DNA from: Bacteroidales bacterium UBA1189
GTDB lineage: Bacteria; Bacteroidota; Bacteroidia; Bacteroidales; Bacteroidaceae
Direction of reading: 5' to 3'
DNA: 38,065 bases
Assembly (NCBI GenBank): GCA_002309805.1
Contig: DBYJ01000011.1
Coordinates: 1-38,065, forward strand
A program made the translations under genes and the position numbers. The notes beneath the pieces are model-generated. The model did not search any database and was not told the DNA's origin. It saw only the letters and a list, made by a program, of their open reading frames with translations. Positions 29,456 to 38,065 of the stretch are shown one piece after another. Positions within the stretch are counted from its first letter, which is position 1, and every line of letters begins with the position of its first letter.

Positions 29456-31345
29456 ATGGAAGAACTTAAACATGAGTGTGGCATTGTGTTGATGCGGTTG
29501 CTGAAACCGCTCAGCTGGTATCAGCAGAAATACGGGTCGTGGATGTACCCGATGCGCAAGCTCTATCTGATGATGGAGAAGCAGAAAAACCGCGGTCAGG
29601 AGGGCGCAGGCATCGCCTGCCTGAAGATGAACGCGCAGCCCGGCGAGGAGTATATCTTCCGCGAACGTGCCCTGGGCAAGGACGCCATCCCCGAGGTGTT
29701 CAGCAAGGCTAACCGCTGTGTGTTCAACAACCGCGACAACAGCACGTGCCAGGACCCGAACTTTGCCGAGCGCTGGCTGCCCTATGCAGGAGAAATCTAC
29801 ATGGGCCATCTGCGCTACTCCACCACAGGCAAGAGCGGAATGGAGTACCTCCACCCCTTCATGCGCCGCAACAACTGGAGGGCGAAGAACCTGCTGCTCT
29901 GCGGCAACTTCAGCATGACCAACAACGACGAGGTCTTCAATATGCTCACCGAGAAGGGGCAGCACCCGCGCCGCGCAGCCGACTCGTTCTTCCTTCTGGA
30001 GTTTATGGGACATAGGCTTGACCGTGAGGTGGAGCGCGTCTATCAGGAGGCTGTGGAGAAAGGGCTCGAGAATCGCGACATCACAGAATACATTGAGGCT
30101 AATGTCGATATGCGCAACGTCCTCCGTACCTGCTGCCCCGCTTGGGATGGCGGTTACGTCATCGAAGGTGTCACGGGTAGTGGCGAATCGTTCGTCATCC
30201 GCGACCCGTGGGGCATCCGCACGGCGTTCTGGTATGCCGACGACGATATGGTGGTGGTCACCTCCGAGCGCCCTGCCATGCAGAACGCGCTTAACATCGA
30301 GGTCGACGACATCCACGAGCTGCAGCCCGGCCAGGCACTTCTCGTCAACAGCCGCGGAGAGGTGTCGCTGGAGCAGATTATGGAGCAGAAGGCCCTGCTG
30401 CCCTGCTGCTTCGAGCGCGTCTATTTCAGTCGTGGTAACGACAAGGACATCTACCGCGAGCGTAAGAAGCTGGGCGAGCTGTTGCTCGAACCTGTGCTGA
30501 AAGCCATCGACAACGACCTCGTCCATACCGTCTTCTCCTTTATCCCTAATACGGCTGAGGTCGCCTCGTTCGGTATGGTGCAGGCTTTTGAGAATTATTT
30601 GGGTCGGAAGAAGATTGATAAGATATTGGCCCTTGGGCCGAATCCATCGCAGGCCGACTTGGAAAAAATCATCTTGCAGCGCATCCGCAACGAGAAGGTG
30701 GCGCTGAAGGATATCAAGCTCCGCACTTTCATTACCGAGGGCAACAGCCGTAACGACCTCGCCGGCCACGTCTATGACATCACTTATGGGAGTATCGTGC
30801 CTTATGAGGATAATCTGGTCATCATCGACGACAGCATCGTGCGTGGCACCACTCTGCGCGAGAGCATCCTGCGCATCCTCGACCGTCTGCATCCAAAAAA
30901 GATCGTCATCGTCAGTAGTTCGCCGCAGGTGCGCTACCCCGACTACTACGGCATCGACATGGAGAGCATGGACCAGTTCATCGCCTTCATTGCCGCCATG
31001 GACCTGCTGCGCGAACGCGGCTTATGGAACATCGTCACCGATACCTATCTGGCCTGCAAACGTCAGCTGACGCTGCCGAAGGAGCAGATGGTGAACGCCG
31101 TAAAGAGCATCTACGAGCCCTTTACCGCCGATGAGCTTTCGGTGAAGATAGCCGAGCTGCTGCGCCCAGCCGACCTGAAGGCCGACTTCGAGATTGTCTA
31201 TCAGACAATGGAGGGACTGCACACGGCTTGCCCCAACCATTTGGGCGATTGGTACTTTAGCGGCAACTATCCCACACCAGGTGGCGTGCGTCGCGTGAAT
31301 ATGGCTTACATTGATTACTACGAGAAAAACTACATCCACAACTGA
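29456..31345 (+). CDS. purF: PurF-family amidophosphoribosyltransferase (long form)
   Basis: This 629-aa Ntn-amidotransferase has a short propeptide before the nucleophile (MEELKHECGIV, Cys8). The glutaminase domain shows NRGQEGAGIA and HLRYSTTGKSG. The oxyanion position, usually NGN, reads CGN at residues 149-151. The phosphoribosyltransferase half has the PRPP loop LVIIDDSIVRGTT and SSPQVRYPDYYGIDM. It is longer than the roughly 500-aa standard PurF. It may make phosphoribosylamine for purines, or have another role; a second, standard purF may exist elsewhere. The start follows TAGGATAAT, and the stop lies 2 nt before the carbamoyl-phosphate synthase gene, so the two are one operon under the leader terminator. 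Confidence 0.82.
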   Translation: MEELKHECGIVLMRLLKPLSWYQQKYGSWMYPMRKLYLMMEKQKNRGQEGAGIACLKMNAQPGEEYIFRERALGKDAIPEVFSKANRCVFNNRDNSTCQDPNFAERWLPYAGEIYMGHLRYSTTGKSGMEYLHPFMRRNNWRAKNLLLCGNFSMTNNDEVFNMLTEKGQHPRRAADSFFLLEFMGHRLDREVERVYQEAVEKGLENRDITEYIEANVDMRNVLRTCCPAWDGGYVIEGVTGSGESFVIRDPWGIRTAFWYADDDMVVVTSERPAMQNALNIEVDDIHELQPGQALLVNSRGEVSLEQIMEQKALLPCCFERVYFSRGNDKDIYRERKKLGELLLEPVLKAIDNDLVHTVFSFIPNTAEVASFGMVQAFENYLGRKKIDKILALGPNPSQADLEKIILQRIRNEKVALKDIKLRTFITEGNSRNDLAGHVYDITYGSIVPYEDNLVIIDDSIVRGTTLRESILRILDRLHPKKIVIVSSSPQVRYPDYYGIDMESMDQFIAFIAAMDLLRERGLWNIVTDTYLACKRQLTLPKEQMVNAVKSIYEPFTADELSVKIAELLRPADLKADFEIVYQTMEGLHTACPNHLGDWYFSGNYPTPGGVRRVNMAYIDYYEKNYIHN

Positions 31346-31347
31346 AT

Positions 31348-34300
31348 ATGAAAGCAACTCTTATATTGGAAGACGGTGCCTGTTTCGAAGGCATCGCATT
31401 CGGCGCAGCCACAGCCGTGCAAGGTGAAGTGGTGTTCAACACAGCCATGATGGGCTATGTGGAAAATCTGCAGGATCCGGCTAACACGGGACAGATTCTT
31501 GTCTGTACCTATCCGATTATCGGCAACTATGGCGTTCCCTCGAAGGAAGTGATGCTGGACGAGGACCTCGGTCTCTTTGATTCGGAGCATATCCATGCTT
31601 CAGCGCTCATCGTCAGCGACTTGAGTGAGCACTACAGTCATTGGAGCGCTGTGGAAACCCTTGAGAGCTGGATGAAGCGCGAGAACGTCCCTGGCATACG
31701 TGGCATAGATACTCGTGCCCTGACCCAGTACCTTCGCGAGCATGGTACGATGATGGGACAGATTGTGCCGGAAGGAGCAGAGATAGTTCCTGTTGAATTG
31801 GAAGAAAAGAACGAGGTAGCCCTCGTGTCGCATCCGGAAACGAGAGAATTCGCTCCGAAGGGTGAAGCGAACGGAAAACACGCCGTTGTCGTAGATCTTG
31901 GTTGTACAGCAGGGCTAATTGCTGCTTTGCGCGAGAAGGGCTACGTCGTTACTCGTGTGCCCTTCGATGCGCCTTTTGATACGATGGAGGCCGATTGCCT
32001 GTGGCTTTCCAACGGACCTGGCAATCCGTTGCTCTGTCCTGAAACCATCGGCCGCATTGCTACGATGCTGCAGGGCGATAAGCCTGTGGTGGGCCTTGGC
32101 CTTGGAAGCCAGTTCTTGGCTCTTGCTGCCGGAGCCCAGCTGCTGGCGCTGCCCTACGGGCATCGTGGGCATAACCATGCAATACGTCGTCTGGCAGACA
32201 ATCATTGCTATATCTCCACGCAGAATCACGGCTATGCCGTCGATGCCGCCACGTTGCCTGAAGGGTGGAGCGTGACATTTGAGAATATCCACGACGGCTC
32301 TTGCGAAGGTATCCGCTGCGACGGCAAACCTTTCTATGGCTTCCAGTTCAACCCTGAGACGAAGAGTGGTGCCCTCGACTGGGACGCCGTCTTTGCTATG
32401 GCTGAAGGGGAATGGCCAACGGAACCAGTGCGTTCTTGTCAGGGAGGCCTGCGTCTGCCGAAGAAAGTCTTACTTCTTGGCAGCGGCGCATTGAAAATCG
32501 GCGAAGCAGGAGAATTCGACTATTCTGGTTCGCAGGCGCTCAAGGCTATGCGTGAACAGGGTGTCAAGACGGTGCTCATCAATCCAAATATTGCTACTGT
32601 GCAGACGTCCGAGGGCGTTGCCGATAAGGTTTATTTCCTTCCCGTCACGCCTTACTTCGTGGAACGTGTCATCCAGAAGGAGCAGCCCGATGCCATCCTG
32701 CTGGCCTTTGGCGGTCAGACGGCGTTGAACTGCGGCGTGCAGTTGTTTAAGAACGGAGTTTTAGAGAAATACAACGTCCGTGTGCTCGGTACACCGGTAC
32801 AGACGATTATTGATACGGAAGATCGTGAATTGTTCAACGAGCGTTTGGCTGAAATCCACGTGAACACCATTAAAAGTGAGGCTGTGGAGACGATGGATGA
32901 CGCCAAGCGTGCGGCACACGAGCTCGGCTACCCCGTCATCATCCGCTCGGCATATGCCCTTGGCGGTCTGGGAAGCGGATTCTGCGACAACGAGGAAGAA
33001 CTGGTGCGACTGGCAGAGAAGAGTTTCTCTTTCTCTCCGCAGATTCTGGTGGAGAAAAGCCTCAAGGGTTGGAAGGAAATCGAGTTCGAGGTGGTACGCG
33101 ACGGCTATAACAACTGCATCACCGTCTGCTCGATGGAGAACTTCGACCCGCTTGGCATCCATACGGGCGAGAGCATCGTCATTGCTCCTGCTCAGTCGCT
33201 GACGAACAAGGATGTAACCAAGCTGCACGAGCTCTCCATCCGCATTGTCCGCCACTTGGGCATTGTGGGCGAGTGTAACATACAGTTCGCTTATGACCCC
33301 ATGAGCGAAGAGTACTACGTTATCGAAGTCAATGCCCGACTGAGCCGTTCATCGGCTTTGGCTTCGAAGGCGACGGGTTATCCGTTGGCAGCCGTAGCAG
33401 CAAAGATTGGTCTTGGCTATGGTCTTTGGGAGATTCGCAACGCCGTCACCCGTACCACCAGCGCCTTCTTCGAGCCGAGTGTGGACTATGTCGTCGGCAA
33501 GTTCCCCCGCTGGGACCTCGGCAAGTTCCACGGGGTGGATAGGGAGATTGGCTCCTCTATGAAATCCGTGGGCGAGGTGATGAGCATCGGACGCAGCTTC
33601 GAGGAGGTCATTCAGAAGGGACTCCGCATGATAGGGCAGGGGATGCATGGCTTCGTGGAAAACCGCGAGCTGGTTATTCCTGACCTTGACAAGGCGCTCA
33701 GCGAGCCTACCGACAAGCGAATCTTCGTTATCAGTAAGGCTTTGCGGGCTGGTTATTCCGTTGATAAGCTTTATGAGCTCACGAAGATAGACCGTTGGTT
33801 CCTCTACAAATTGGAGGGTATCATGCAGACGAGCCGCGAGCTTCATGCCTGCGGAGGCTTGGAGAATCTCAGCGACGAGTTGCTTGTGAAGGCCAAACGC
33901 CAAGGCTTTAGTGATTTCCAGCTTTCCCGTGCCTTGGGCTTGGAAACTTCATTGGGCAATCACGAAGGAGTGCTGGCTGTGCGTGCTGAGCGTAAACGCC
34001 GTGGCATCCTGCCTGTTGTTAAACAGATTGATACGCTGGCTGGCGAAGTGCCTGCACAAATCAACTACCTCTACCTTACTTATAACGGTACGAAGCACGA
34101 TGTGGAGTTCTTCCACGACGACCGAGGTATCATCGTCCTTGGCTCAGGGGCTTATCGTATCGGTTCGTCTGTGGAATTCGACTGGTGTAGCGTTCAGGCA
34201 CTCAATACCGTCCGCAAGGAGGGTTTCCGCAACATCGTTATCAACTACAATCCCGAAACCGTCAGTACTGACTACGACGTTACCGACAGGCTTTATTTCG

Positions 34301-35667
34301 ACGAACTCAGTTTCGAGCGAGTCATGGATGTTATCGAGTTGGAGGCGCCGCGTGGCGTTATTCTCTCCACAGGTGGCCAGATTCCTAACAACCTCGCTTT
34401 GCGTCTTGATGCCCAGCGTGTTCCTATCCTCGGCACCTCGGCACAGGATATCGACCATGCTGAAGACCGCGAGAAGTTCAGCGCTATGCTTGACAGCATC
34501 GGCGTGGATCAGCCGGAGTGGAGCGAGCTCACCTCGCTGCAGGACATTAACGGCTTTGCCGGACGTGTCGGCTTCCCCGTGCTCGTTCGCCCCTCTTACG
34601 TTCTTTCAGGTGCAGCAATGAACGTTTGCAGTAATTCCGAGGAGTTGGAACGCTTCCTACAACTGGCAGCCGATGTCAGCCAGGATCATCCTGTAGTCGT
34701 CAGCAAGTTCATCGAAGGCGCCAAGGAAGTGGAAATGGATGCCGTAGCCCGCGATGGTGAAATCATTGCCTATGCCATCAGCGAACACATTGAGTTTGCT
34801 GGCGTCCACAGCGGCGATGCCACTATTCAGTTCCCCCCGCAGAAACTCTATGTCGAGACCGTGCGCCGCATCAAGCGCATCAGCCGCCAGATTGCCAAGG
34901 AACTCCACATTTCCGGACCCTTCAACATCCAGTATCTGGCACGCGACAACGACATCAAGGTCATCGAGTGCAACCTGCGTGCTTCGCGCAGCTTCCCCTT
35001 CGTCAGCAAGGTGCTCAAGATAAATCTCATCGAGCTGGCTACCCGTGTGATGCTTGGCTTGCCCGTCAATCCTCCCGAGAAGAGCCTCTTCGACCTGGAC
35101 TATGTGGGCATCAAGGCCTCGCAGTTCTCCTTCAACCGTTTGCAGAAAGCGGATCCTGTGCTGGGTGTCGATATGGCCTCGACGGGCGAAGTGGGGTGTC
35201 TGGGCGATGATAGTTCTGTGGCCATACTTGCCTCCATGCTTTCCGTCGGCCAGCGTATTCCGGCAAAGAATATCCTGCTCTCTACGGGTACAGCACGTCA
35301 GAAAGCCGCTATGCTTGATGCGGCCAAACTATTGCGGGCTCACGGCTATAATATTTTTGCTACAGGCGGCACGTCGCGCTTCCTTGCCGAGAATGGTGTG
35401 GAGAACACGCTCGTGCATTGGCCCAGCGAGCCCGATCAGCAGCCGCAGGCGCTCGACATGCTCCACCGTAAGGAAATCGACATGGTGGTCAACATCCCGA
35501 AGAACCTCTCAACGGGCGAGCTGACAAACGGCTACAAGATTCGCCGTGCTGCTATTGACCTCAACATCCCCCTCATCACGAATGCCCGTTTGGCTGATGC
35601 CTTCATCCGTGCGTTCTGTACGTTGACCGTCGACGATATCCCCATCAAGAGCTGGGACGAATACTAA
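31348..35667 (+). CDS. carAB: Fused CarA-CarB carbamoyl-phosphate synthase without glutaminase Cys
   Basis: One uninterrupted 1439-aa frame joins the small and large subunits. Residues 1-365 are CarA-like: GEVVFNTAMMGYVE, GIRGIDTRALTQ, and an amidotransferase fold with LSNGPGNP. The nucleophile motif GICLGHQ reads GLGLGSQ (Cys to Gly at 251, codon GGC 32098-32100), and QxHPE reads QFNPE (His to Asn at 335), while Glu337 remains. From 372 the CarB part begins: KVLLLGSGALKIGEAGEFDYSGSQA, ATP-grasp 1 (IRSAYALGGLGSG), an oligomerisation region, ATP-grasp 2 from about 925, and an MGS-like allosteric domain from about 1305 (FATGGTS). The layout and the lost Cys recall vertebrate ammonia-using CPS1. 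It should make carbamoyl phosphate from free ammonia. Confidence 0.92.
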   Translation: MKATLILEDGACFEGIAFGAATAVQGEVVFNTAMMGYVENLQDPANTGQILVCTYPIIGNYGVPSKEVMLDEDLGLFDSEHIHASALIVSDLSEHYSHWSAVETLESWMKRENVPGIRGIDTRALTQYLREHGTMMGQIVPEGAEIVPVELEEKNEVALVSHPETREFAPKGEANGKHAVVVDLGCTAGLIAALREKGYVVTRVPFDAPFDTMEADCLWLSNGPGNPLLCPETIGRIATMLQGDKPVVGLGLGSQFLALAAGAQLLALPYGHRGHNHAIRRLADNHCYISTQNHGYAVDAATLPEGWSVTFENIHDGSCEGIRCDGKPFYGFQFNPETKSGALDWDAVFAMAEGEWPTEPVRSCQGGLRLPKKVLLLGSGALKIGEAGEFDYSGSQALKAMREQGVKTVLINPNIATVQTSEGVADKVYFLPVTPYFVERVIQKEQPDAILLAFGGQTALNCGVQLFKNGVLEKYNVRVLGTPVQTIIDTEDRELFNERLAEIHVNTIKSEAVETMDDAKRAAHELGYPVIIRSAYALGGLGSGFCDNEEELVRLAEKSFSFSPQILVEKSLKGWKEIEFEVVRDGYNNCITVCSMENFDPLGIHTGESIVIAPAQSLTNKDVTKLHELSIRIVRHLGIVGECNIQFAYDPMSEEYYVIEVNARLSRSSALASKATGYPLAAVAAKIGLGYGLWEIRNAVTRTTSAFFEPSVDYVVGKFPRWDLGKFHGVDREIGSSMKSVGEVMSIGRSFEEVIQKGLRMIGQGMHGFVENRELVIPDLDKALSEPTDKRIFVISKALRAGYSVDKLYELTKIDRWFLYKLEGIMQTSRELHACGGLENLSDELLVKAKRQGFSDFQLSRALGLETSLGNHEGVLAVRAERKRRGILPVVKQIDTLAGEVPAQINYLYLTYNGTKHDVEFFHDDRGIIVLGSGAYRIGSSVEFDWCSVQALNTVRKEGFRNIVINYNPETVSTDYDVTDRLYFDELSFERVMDVIELEAPRGVILSTGGQIPNNLALRLDAQRVPILGTSAQDIDHAEDREKFSAMLDSIGVDQPEWSELTSLQDINGFAGRVGFPVLVRPSYVLSGAAMNVCSNSEELERFLQLAADVSQDHPVVVSKFIEGAKEVEMDAVARDGEIIAYAISEHIEFAGVHSGDATIQFPPQKLYVETVRRIKRISRQIAKELHISGPFNIQYLARDNDIKVIECNLRASRSFPFVSKVLKINLIELATRVMLGLPVNPPEKSLFDLDYVGIKASQFSFNRLQKADPVLGVDMASTGEVGCLGDDSSVAILASMLSVGQRIPAKNILLSTGTARQKAAMLDAAKLLRAHGYNIFATGGTSRFLAENGVENTLVHWPSEPDQQPQALDMLHRKEIDMVVNIPKNLSTGELTNGYKIRRAAIDLNIPLITNARLADAFIRAFCTLTVDDIPIKSWDEY

Positions 35668-35745
35668 GATAGGTAAATATTCCTCCGTCTAAAGACAATA
35701 GACCTATGACCATAGACCATAAACCATATTAAAAACTTTTATATA

Positions 35746-36729
35746 TTGGAAAACTATTGTCTTACAGCTCCTCGTTATGAGGAAATGGGCTATCGCCGGT
35801 GCGGTTCCAGCGGACTGCTGCTGCCCGAGATTTCACTTGGGTTCTGGCATAATTTCGGAACTAATGATGACTACGAGGTCTGCAAGTCGATTGTCCACTA
35901 TGCCTTCGACCACGGCGTCACCTATTTCGACCTCGCCAACAACTACGGCCCTCCTTATGGGAGTGCCGAGGAAACCTTTGGCCGTATTTTCATGGAAAGC
36001 CTGCGTCCCCATCGCGACGAACTGATTATCGCCACGAAGGCAGGGCACGACATGTGGCCTGGCCCTTATGGCGAATGGAGCTCGCGCAAAAGCCTTATAG
36101 CAAGCCTTGACCAAAGCCTGCATCGGATGAAATTGGACTACGTGGACATCTTCTATTCACACCGTCCCGATTTTCAGACCCCGTTGGAGGAGACGATGGA
36201 AACACTTGTCGATATCGTCCGTCAGGGCAAGGCGCTCTATGTGGGCATCTCCAAGTATCCTGCTGAGATGGCTGCACGTGCCTACGATTATCTTGCTTCG
36301 CGCCATGTACGCCCGCTGGTTTATCAAGGACGTTATAGTATGCTCAACCGTGAACCTGAGGAGGACATCCTTCCGCAATGTGCCGAACGGGGTGTGGGCT
36401 TTGTAGCCTTCAGCCCTTTGGCTCAGGGATTGCTTACCGACCGCTACCTTCGCGGCATACCTGATGGCTCACGTATGACGAAGAGCCGTTTTCTTCGTCC
36501 CGATGTTTTGACTGATGAACTGATGGGGCGTCTGCGCCATTTGAATGAGATGGCAGCCCGCCGGGGGCAGACATTGGCTGAAATGGCTCTGGCATGGTGC
36601 TTGCGTCGTCCAGAGGTGACATCCGTTATTGTCGGCGCAAGTTCCGTCGCTCAATTGGAGAAGAACCTCCAGGCCCGCAAGAACATCGTGTTTACACCAG
36701 AGGAGGAAGAGCAATTGCTTAATTCTTAA
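35746..36729 (+). CDS. Aldo/keto reductase, YghZ-like
   Basis: This 327-aa NADPH-dependent reductase has the TIM-barrel AKR pattern: the catalytic Asp and Tyr in YFDLANNYGPPYGSAE near residue 64, Lys in LIIATKAGHDM near 98, and His in IFYSHRPD near 141. The cofactor motif VIVGASSVAQLEKNL lies near residue 295. The WHNFG and YGEWSSRKSLIASLDQSL segments match the YghZ/L-glyceraldehyde-3-phosphate reductase group. Translation probably starts at TTG 35746, because family members carry a similar RYxxMxYRRCG N-terminus; ATG 35785 would remove part of it. It lies 78 nt after carAB, with ACCATAGACCATAAACC short repeats between. Confidence 0.88.
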   Translation: MENYCLTAPRYEEMGYRRCGSSGLLLPEISLGFWHNFGTNDDYEVCKSIVHYAFDHGVTYFDLANNYGPPYGSAEETFGRIFMESLRPHRDELIIATKAGHDMWPGPYGEWSSRKSLIASLDQSLHRMKLDYVDIFYSHRPDFQTPLEETMETLVDIVRQGKALYVGISKYPAEMAARAYDYLASRHVRPLVYQGRYSMLNREPEEDILPQCAERGVGFVAFSPLAQGLLTDRYLRGIPDGSRMTKSRFLRPDVLTDELMGRLRHLNEMAARRGQTLAEMALAWCLRRPEVTSVIVGASSVAQLEKNLQARKNIVFTPEEEEQLLNS

Positions 36730-36747
36730 CAATAACAATCTAATCCC

Positions 36748-38065
36748 ATGCTGCAGATTTTCTGTAAAAACACAGGCACTTCAAAGAGTTTCCCCGAGGG
36801 TAGTTCTCTCTTGGAGATACTGTCAGAGTTTGAGTTTGAACATCCTTATCCCATTGTTTCCGCTAAGGTTAACAATGTGTCGCAGGGGCTGAAGTTTCGC
36901 GTATATAATAATAAGGAGGTGGAATTCCTCGATGTGACCAGCTACAGCGGGCGTCGTGTCTATACCCGTAGCCTTTGTTTCGTGCTTTACAAAGCGGCTT
37001 CTGATCTTTTTCCGGGTTGTAAACTCTATATTGAACATCCCATCTCGAACGGCTACTATTGCGTCCTTAAAAAAGAGGGCGGCGTATCCGATGCAGCCAT
37101 CGAGGCCCTGTGTTCGCGCATGCAGGAGATCATCGACAAGGACATTCCCTTCCGCCGAGGCGAGGTGCAGACGGACGAGGCCCTGCGCATCTTCCGCGAG
37201 AGGGGGTTTGACGACAAGGTGCGGCTCATCGAAACCTGCGGACAGGTCTATGTCGATTACTACACGCTGGGCGATACCGTCGATTACTTCTATGGCCGAC
37301 TGCTGCCCTCGGCGGGCTACCTCACCGTGTGGGGTCTCGAGCGCTATCAGGATGGCCTGCTACTCCGCATCCCCGACAAGAACGACCCCTCGCAGTTGGC
37401 CCCCGTCGTGCCCCATCCCAAGACATTCGAGGTCTTTGCCGAAAATCTGCGCTGGAACAACATCATGGGCCTTTCCAACGTAGGCGACGTCAACTGCGCC
37501 TGCCTGCGCGGTCAGGCCAGCGAACTCATCCAAGTCTCCGAGGCGTTGCAGGAGAAGAAGATTGTCCAGATAGCCGAGGAGATTGACCGCCGTTTCCGTC
37601 GCGAACAGGACCCTGTCCGCATCGTCCTCATCTCAGGCCCCAGCAGTAGCGGCAAGACCACCTTCTGCAAGCGCATCAGCGTCCAGCTCAAGGCCTGCGG
37701 CCTGCGGCCTGTCAGCCTCTCTACCGACGACTATTTCGTCAACCGTGTCGATACGCCCCTGCTGCCCGACGGCAGCTACGACTTCGACAACTTCGACACC
37801 GTCGACCACGCCGCGCTCCAGCGCGACCTGCTGCGCCTGCTGGCCGGCGAGGAGGTTGAGGTGCCGCAGTTCAACTTCGTCACGGGCCGCCGCGAGTACC
37901 TCGGCAAACACCTCAATCTCGATGCCGGCACCGTGTTGCTCGTCGAGGGCATCCACGCCCTCAATCCCCGACTCACCGACCAGATACCCGACGCCGACAA
38001 GTTCCGCATCTACATCAGCACTCTCACCAGCATCAGCCTCGACGACCACAACTGGATTCCCACGC
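36748..38065 (+). CDS. TGS-domain nucleoside (uridine) kinase, 3' truncated
   Basis: The frame opens at ATG 36748 and runs 439 codons to the window edge without a stop. The N-terminus is a TGS-like domain, then a threonyl-tRNA-synthetase-type second domain (YIEHPISNGYYCVL near residue 92; RGEVQTDEALRIFRERG near 150). A P-loop kinase domain begins near 290: IVLISGPSSSGKTTFCKRI, then LSTDDYFVN with the catalytic Asp, YDFDNFDTVD, and VLLVEGIHALNP. This TGS-plus-kinase layout is annotated as uridine kinase or nucleoside kinase in Bacteroidetes; it would phosphorylate uridine or cytidine. It lies 18 nt after the reductase gene. Confidence 0.88.
   Translation, partial: MLQIFCKNTGTSKSFPEGSSLLEILSEFEFEHPYPIVSAKVNNVSQGLKFRVYNNKEVEFLDVTSYSGRRVYTRSLCFVLYKAASDLFPGCKLYIEHPISNGYYCVLKKEGGVSDAAIEALCSRMQEIIDKDIPFRRGEVQTDEALRIFRERGFDDKVRLIETCGQVYVDYYTLGDTVDYFYGRLLPSAGYLTVWGLERYQDGLLLRIPDKNDPSQLAPVVPHPKTFEVFAENLRWNNIMGLSNVGDVNCACLRGQASELIQVSEALQEKKIVQIAEEIDRRFRREQDPVRIVLISGPSSSGKTTFCKRISVQLKACGLRPVSLSTDDYFVNRVDTPLLPDGSYDFDNFDTVDHAALQRDLLRLLAGEEVEVPQFNFVTGRREYLGKHLNLDAGTVLLVEGIHALNPRLTDQIPDADKFRIYISTLTSISLDDHNWIPT

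Noticed and set aside
29387..30892. Long antisense frame of about 500 codons opposite the purF-like gene
   Set aside because: It is a mirror of the codon bias of the real gene, with no domain and no ribosome binding site.

Overview
The window looks like chromosome of a Bacteroidales bacterium, most likely Prevotella or a close relative. Repeated promoters have the Bacteroidetes form TTTG-N19/21-TAnnTTTG. Coding content agrees: a UpxY-type NusG paralog, DUF1080 proteins, a GxxExxY protein, a large secreted protein with a type IX-like C-terminal tail, and a TGS-domain nucleoside kinase. I saw no tRNA, rRNA, insertion sequence or CRISPR array.

Region 1 (1-10,500) is an accessory, defence-like island. 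After a 21-bp repeat block and a small acidic ORF come two overlapping gene pairs on the plus strand: an unknown 263-aa protein with a PIN-domain nuclease, then a DUF262 (GmrSD/ParB-like) protein with a HEPN protein. On the minus strand follows a restriction-like operon: a PLD-SNF2 helicase and a large Eco57I-type adenine methylase. The methylase is compositionally mosaic, with an AT-rich specificity half. A roughly 290-nt, highly structured leader precedes the helicase. The DUF262/HEPN pair is clearly AT-richer than the rest, which suggests transfer.

Region 2 (10,500-11,100) is non-coding and full of repeats, including a perfect 27-bp inverted repeat spanning 317 bp.

Region 3 (11,100-16,040) is one plus-strand operon: a GHMP kinase of galacturonokinase type, a sugar-nucleotidyltransferase-like protein, a Tat-exported Gfo/Idh/MocA oxidoreductase, a DUF1080 lipoprotein and a NusG paralog. 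It reads as sugar or uronate salvage plus periplasmic glycoside processing.

Region 4 (16,050-21,900) holds grpE-dnaJ-folC on the minus strand behind an apparent sigma-54 promoter, then cdd, a LysM glucosaminidase, and a GxxExxY protein whose 3' end runs into a 149-bp tandem repeat array.

Region 5 (21,900-29,200) holds a 1206-aa secreted protein, nnrD, bcp, a GNAT acetyltransferase, a second DUF1080 protein and pnuC. A 22-bp-period array of AACGCGTT palindromes lies between two convergent genes.

Region 6 (29,200-38,065) starts with an intrinsic terminator that overlaps a 12-codon leader ORF. It continues with a PurF-type amidotransferase, a 1439-aa fused CarA-CarB carbamoyl-phosphate synthase that has lost the glutaminase Cys and His, an aldo/keto reductase, and a TGS-nucleoside kinase cut by the window edge. 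The CPS fusion is the most striking gene; the structured leader of the restriction operon, the grpE sigma-54 promoter and the repeat-linked GxxExxY gene are the best candidates for undescribed regulation or systems.
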